Source: G963556115 sp963667375
Lineage (GTDB): Bacteria > Planctomycetota > SZUA-567
Assembly: GCA_963667375.1 (NCBI GenBank)
Contig: OY763323.1
Location: forward strand, 2,976,001 to 3,040,000
Length of the DNA: 64,000 nucleotides
Direction: 5' to 3'
The notes under the pieces are model-generated. The model saw only the letters and a list, made by a program, of their open reading frames with translations. It ran no database searches and was not told the origin of the DNA. A program made the translations under genes and the position numbers. Numbering within the stretch: the first letter of the stretch is position 1; each line of letters starts with the position of its first letter. This document shows, one piece after another, positions 61,507-64,000 of this stretch.

Positions 61507-62817
61507 TTATAACGACTTTTCCTTACTGATACAATCCTTAAAGACCTCAGTACCGCGCTTATTCGCACAGAAATCACCACACATGCTGCAAGTTCCCTCC
61601 TCAGCAGGTGTTCTGCTGTCATGAATACTTCGAGCCAGTTCAGGGAATATAAGCTCAGAATACAGTTCTTCCCAGCACATATCACGGCGGAGAATTGAAG
61701 CCCGTCGTTCACGTTCACGACGTTCAGGGTATTTTGCGATATCACCGACCTGTACCGCCACTCTGGTAGTTCGTACACCGACCCTCACATCCTCTACGGT
61801 TGGCAAAGCAAGATGTTCCGCAGGCGTAATATAACATATCAGGTCAGCACCGAAACGCGCAGACTGCGCCGCACCAATCGCAGCCACCACATGATCGTAA
61901 CCTGCTCCGGTATCGGCCGGTATTGGTCCAAGAACATAATATGGAGCATTACCGCTCATGCGTTTTTCGAGAATGATATTCGCCTCTATTTCGTCTAGCG
62001 GCACATGACCAGGTCCTTCAACCATCATCTGACAGCCCATTTCGCGTCCCAACTCAGCAAGTTCACAATTAGTGATCATCTCAGCCATCTGTGCCCGATC
62101 ATGACTATCATGAATTGCTCCTGCTCTGATACCATTACCCAGCGACAGAACCGCATCATATTTTTTCATGAGCGCACATACGCGGTCGAACTGCTCATAC
62201 AGTGGGTTCTCCGCATTATTATAATCCATCCAGGAGACCATAAAAGTTCCACCTTTAGAGACCAGTCCGCCATAGCGATATCCCTGCTTACGCAATCTCT
62301 CAATTGAATACTGATTGATACCGCAATGTATAGCCATAAAGCTGAGACCATCAGCAAGCTGACGCTCTATAAGTTCAAATAAAAACTCAGGATCCAATTT
62401 ATTTGGATTCTTATACTTACGGGCAGCCTCACAAAATGCCTGATACAAAGGGACATTACCGAGTGGTAATGAAGTCGCCTGCAGAACCTCCCGTCGTACC
62501 GCATCCAGATCGCCCCCAGCAGAAAGCTCCATCATGGTATCTGCGCCTTCTGCTTCTGCTGCACGCGCCTTTTCTACCTCCAGAGCTATATCAAAAATAT
62601 CAGAACTGGTACCGATACTAGCGTTAATCTTGGTTCGCAGACCAGCACCAATAGCAGTACATCGCTGGTTCGCACGCGCAGGATTACATGGAAGGACGAT
62701 TGTTCCTGCCGCTATTCCTGCCCGTATTTCTTCCGCCTCGAGAAACTCATCTTTTGCTGAACTTATCATTTCAGGGGTTACGATACCGTCACGCGCCAAC
62801 TCAATCTGACTTTTCAT
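61507..62817 (-). CDS. thiC-like: ThiC-family radical SAM synthase; probable BzaF-type 5-hydroxybenzimidazole synthase
   Basis: 436 aa with the ThiC fold and the C-terminal cluster motif CSMCGDFC. It would usually be annotated as ThiC (HMP-phosphate synthase). Several usually conserved ThiC stretches are altered here: IHAG reads IHCG, SRGG reads SKGG, SLGDGLRPG reads SLGNGIRAG, and TDIAPGYDH reads ADTGAGYDH. A cobalamin riboswitch and terminator precede it instead of a TPP switch. Both facts fit a BzaF-type paralogue, which makes the B12 lower ligand precursor from the same substrate (aminoimidazole ribotide). The consensus ThiC residues are recalled, so the paralogue call is inferred. Confidence 0.72.
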   Translation of the reverse strand: MKSQIELARDGIVTPEMISSAKDEFLEAEEIRAGIAAGTIVLPCNPARANQRCTAIGAGLRTKINASIGTSSDIFDIALEVEKARAAEAEGADTMMELSAGGDLDAVRREVLQATSLPLGNVPLYQAFCEAARKYKNPNKLDPEFLFELIERQLADGLSFMAIHCGINQYSIERLRKQGYRYGGLVSKGGTFMVSWMDYNNAENPLYEQFDRVCALMKKYDAVLSLGNGIRAGAIHDSHDRAQMAEMITNCELAELGREMGCQMMVEGPGHVPLDEIEANIILEKRMSGNAPYYVLGPIPADTGAGYDHVVAAIGAAQSARFGADLICYITPAEHLALPTVEDVRVGVRTTRVAVQVGDIAKYPERRERERRASILRRDMCWEELYSELIFPELARSIHDSRTPAEEGTCSMCGDFCANKRGTEVFKDCISKEKSL

Positions 62818-62887
62818 TATATTCTCCGTCTTTTTAGTAAGTGCAAAATTTCAGACCTAAAATTTCTATAATACAAAATAGTAAAAT

Positions 62888-62925
62888 AAAAAAAGGATTC
62901 TAGCATTAAAAGCTAGAATCCTTTT
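62888..62925 (-). terminator. Riboswitch-linked intrinsic terminator
   Basis: GGATTCTAGC and GCTAGAATCC (62895-62904, 62912-62921) around a 7-base loop, followed on the minus strand by seven T. It lies between the aptamer and the gene, so ligand binding can control read-through. Confidence 0.85.
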
Positions 62926-62939
62926 CCATAAGACTCACG

Positions 62940-63130
62940 TCAAGATAGACTGCAGACAGCCTTCTTAAGCATTAACTCAATTCGTCTTCTGACTCACAGA
63001 TTCAGGAGCAATACCCCGACATAAAAATCTGCCTTCCCAGTTAAAAACCAGTGGCGTATAGATTTTTACTCTCTGCATACAGCGATGGGATCGTTGTGGA
63101 TTCACACCACATTCCGTTAACCGAGTTGCT
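62940..63130 (-). ncRNA. Cobalamin riboswitch
   Basis: On the minus strand, landmarks appear in order: GGTGTGAATCC, CGATCCCATCGCTGT, GCCACTGG, CTGGGAAGGC, and GAGTCAGAAGAC. These are the usual conserved blocks of adenosylcobalamin-type aptamers (consensus GGTGxxAATCC, GCxGTCCCGCxACTGT, GCCACTG, GGGAAGGC, GAGTCAGxAxAC). An intrinsic terminator follows about 15 bases later and then the ThiC-family gene. The TPP-riboswitch hallmarks (CTGAGA, ACCCTTGAACCTGA) are absent. Confidence 0.9.
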
Positions 63131-63167
63131 AAAACTTATATTTAAATATGTACAAGCAGCAGTAATA

Positions 63168-63419
63168 CTAGTTTGCAGGAACCACACATACAGTATTCTT
63201 CTTACCCTTTTTGAATTCTACGACACCATCATTAAGAGCAAAAAGAGTATAATCACGCCCCTGACCAACATTTACGCCTGGGTGAAATTTATTACCTACC
63301 TGACGCACAATAATATTTCCGGCAACGACCTTCTCGCCGCCATACTTCTTAATACCTCTAAACTGAGGATTACTGTCACGTCCGTTTCTACTGGACCCTT
63401 TACCAACTTTGTGTGCCAT
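63168..63419 (-). CDS. rpmA: 50S ribosomal protein L27
   Basis: 83 aa, typical L27: MAHKVGKGSSRNGRDSNPQF, IIVRQVGNKFHPGVNVGQG, DYTLFALNDGVVEF. It sits near the peptidyl-transferase centre. The next gene upstream on the same strand is rplU, the usual pair. Confidence 0.97.
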   Translation of the reverse strand: MAHKVGKGSSRNGRDSNPQFRGIKKYGGEKVVAGNIIVRQVGNKFHPGVNVGQGRDYTLFALNDGVVEFKKGKKNTVCVVPAN

Positions 63420-63531
63420 TATAAACTCCTTAAAAAGATATACATATTGCCGTAATGCCGTAAGGTTGATCTTAGATCATACCTGCAGCAACCACCAGTG
63501 GCAACATGCCACCCCCGGATTCTCGCATCAG

Positions 63532-63840
63532 CTATGCAGAGATACCGGTAATTTTAACCTTAAGATATTTCTGACGATGTCCCTTGACAGTCTTGCTGTC
63601 TTTACGGCGACGGAAGAAAACGCAACGGGTTTTAGGACCCTTTACCATTTCCAAAACTTTACCAGTTACAGAAGCACCTTCAACAACAGGAGTTCCGATC
63701 TTTGTCTCATCACCGGTAATCATTCGCACGTCATCAAATGAAACATCATTTCCAACCTCAGTATCAAGTAGCTCAACAAAGATCTCATCACCCTCTGATA
63801 CTGTATACTGTTTACCACCAGTCTGAATTACTGCCTGCAT
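63532..63840 (-). CDS. rplU: 50S ribosomal protein L21
   Basis: 102 aa, standard L21: MQAVIQTGGKQYTVSEGDEI, then VLEMVKGPKTRCVFFRRRKDSKTVKGHRQKYLKVKITGI. It pairs with rpmA 112 bases downstream. The leader 63841-64000 is AT-rich; no specific element was identified. Confidence 0.97.
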   Translation of the reverse strand: MQAVIQTGGKQYTVSEGDEIFVELLDTEVGNDVSFDDVRMITGDETKIGTPVVEGASVTGKVLEMVKGPKTRCVFFRRRKDSKTVKGHRQKYLKVKITGISA

Positions 63841-64000
63841 TTTACTTACCTCATTAATTAATAAAAGAAATCAAGTGTTACGATTGTATAGACTTACACG
63901 AAAAAATCCAGTGATTTTTCATAAAAAAAACAACTTTTATTAAAAATCTTATACCAAAACGACATTCAAGTAATTTTATCGGATTTTATAAAGAAAAAAC

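Noticed and set aside
62880..63140. TPP riboswitch before the ThiC-family gene
   Set aside because: The TPP hallmarks are absent, while the ordered cobalamin-aptamer blocks are present on the minus strand.

Overview
The window holds most of an integrated, tailed, podovirus-type prophage (position 1 to about 41,720), followed by chromosomal genes of a Gram-negative-looking bacterium (about 41,725 to 64,000). The host cannot be named from sequence alone. A periplasmic-type rhamnose ABC transporter, a tRNA gene with an encoded CCA end, and a cobalamin-riboswitch-controlled ThiC paralogue fit an anaerobic, possibly gut-associated Gram-negative. I suspect a Lentisphaeria/Victivallales-type member of the PVC group, with low confidence.

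Prophage, late region (22,837 down to 1, all minus strand). The order is small terminase, large terminase, portal, Bbp19-like protein, scaffold, major capsid protein, Bbp16-like cement protein, tail tube A (gp11-like), nozzle (gp12-like), gp13-like and gp14-like proteins, a 700-aa virion protein, a 2832-aa ejection/polyvalent protein, and a tail fibre cut by the window edge. From the portal onward this is the T7 gene order, with many TAATG stop-start overlaps. The giant protein has a nuclease-like domain, an ADP-ribosyltransferase-like domain and a zincin (HEMMH) domain.

Prophage, middle and early region (22,838 to 36,540). A HigB/HigA-type toxin-antitoxin pair on the plus strand, with its own promoter and palindromic operator, separates the late genes from a tyrosine recombinase. 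Upstream of that recombinase lies a long minus-strand run of small early genes, including a Lar/DUF551-like protein, a DUF5664-like protein, an ASCH protein, several zinc-ribbon proteins and small membrane peptides. The run is centred on a 1001-aa fused DnaG-type primase/D5 (SF3) helicase. At 36,428-36,540 there is a compact genetic switch: a consensus early promoter facing left, a 13-bp-arm palindrome, and a plus-strand HTH repressor.

Prophage, accessory cassette (37,060 to 40,512, plus strand). Downstream of the repressor are an 81-aa membrane protein flanked by two copies of the repressor's 3' end, then a three-gene AT-rich set: a membrane protein, a secreted staphylococcal-nuclease-like protein fused to ankyrin repeats, and a coiled-coil protein with two membrane helices. 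This is my best candidate for an undescribed system (superinfection exclusion or phage defence). A second integrase lies next to tRNA-Leu(GAG), the probable attachment site. The other prophage end lies outside the window.

Host region. It contains a FlgM-like protein, FolC, a Nif3-family protein, a phosphoribosyltransferase, ferritin, an overlapping MIF-like tautomerase/metallo-beta-lactamase pair, RecJ with a small basic gene behind it, and a complete L-rhamnose locus: ABC importer rhaS-rhaT-rhaP-rhaQ, mutarotase rhaM, AraC-type regulator, isomerase rhaA, aldolase rhaD and kinase rhaB. A flavin reductase-like gene, the ThiC paralogue (probably BzaF-like) behind a cobalamin riboswitch and terminator, and rplU-rpmA complete the window.
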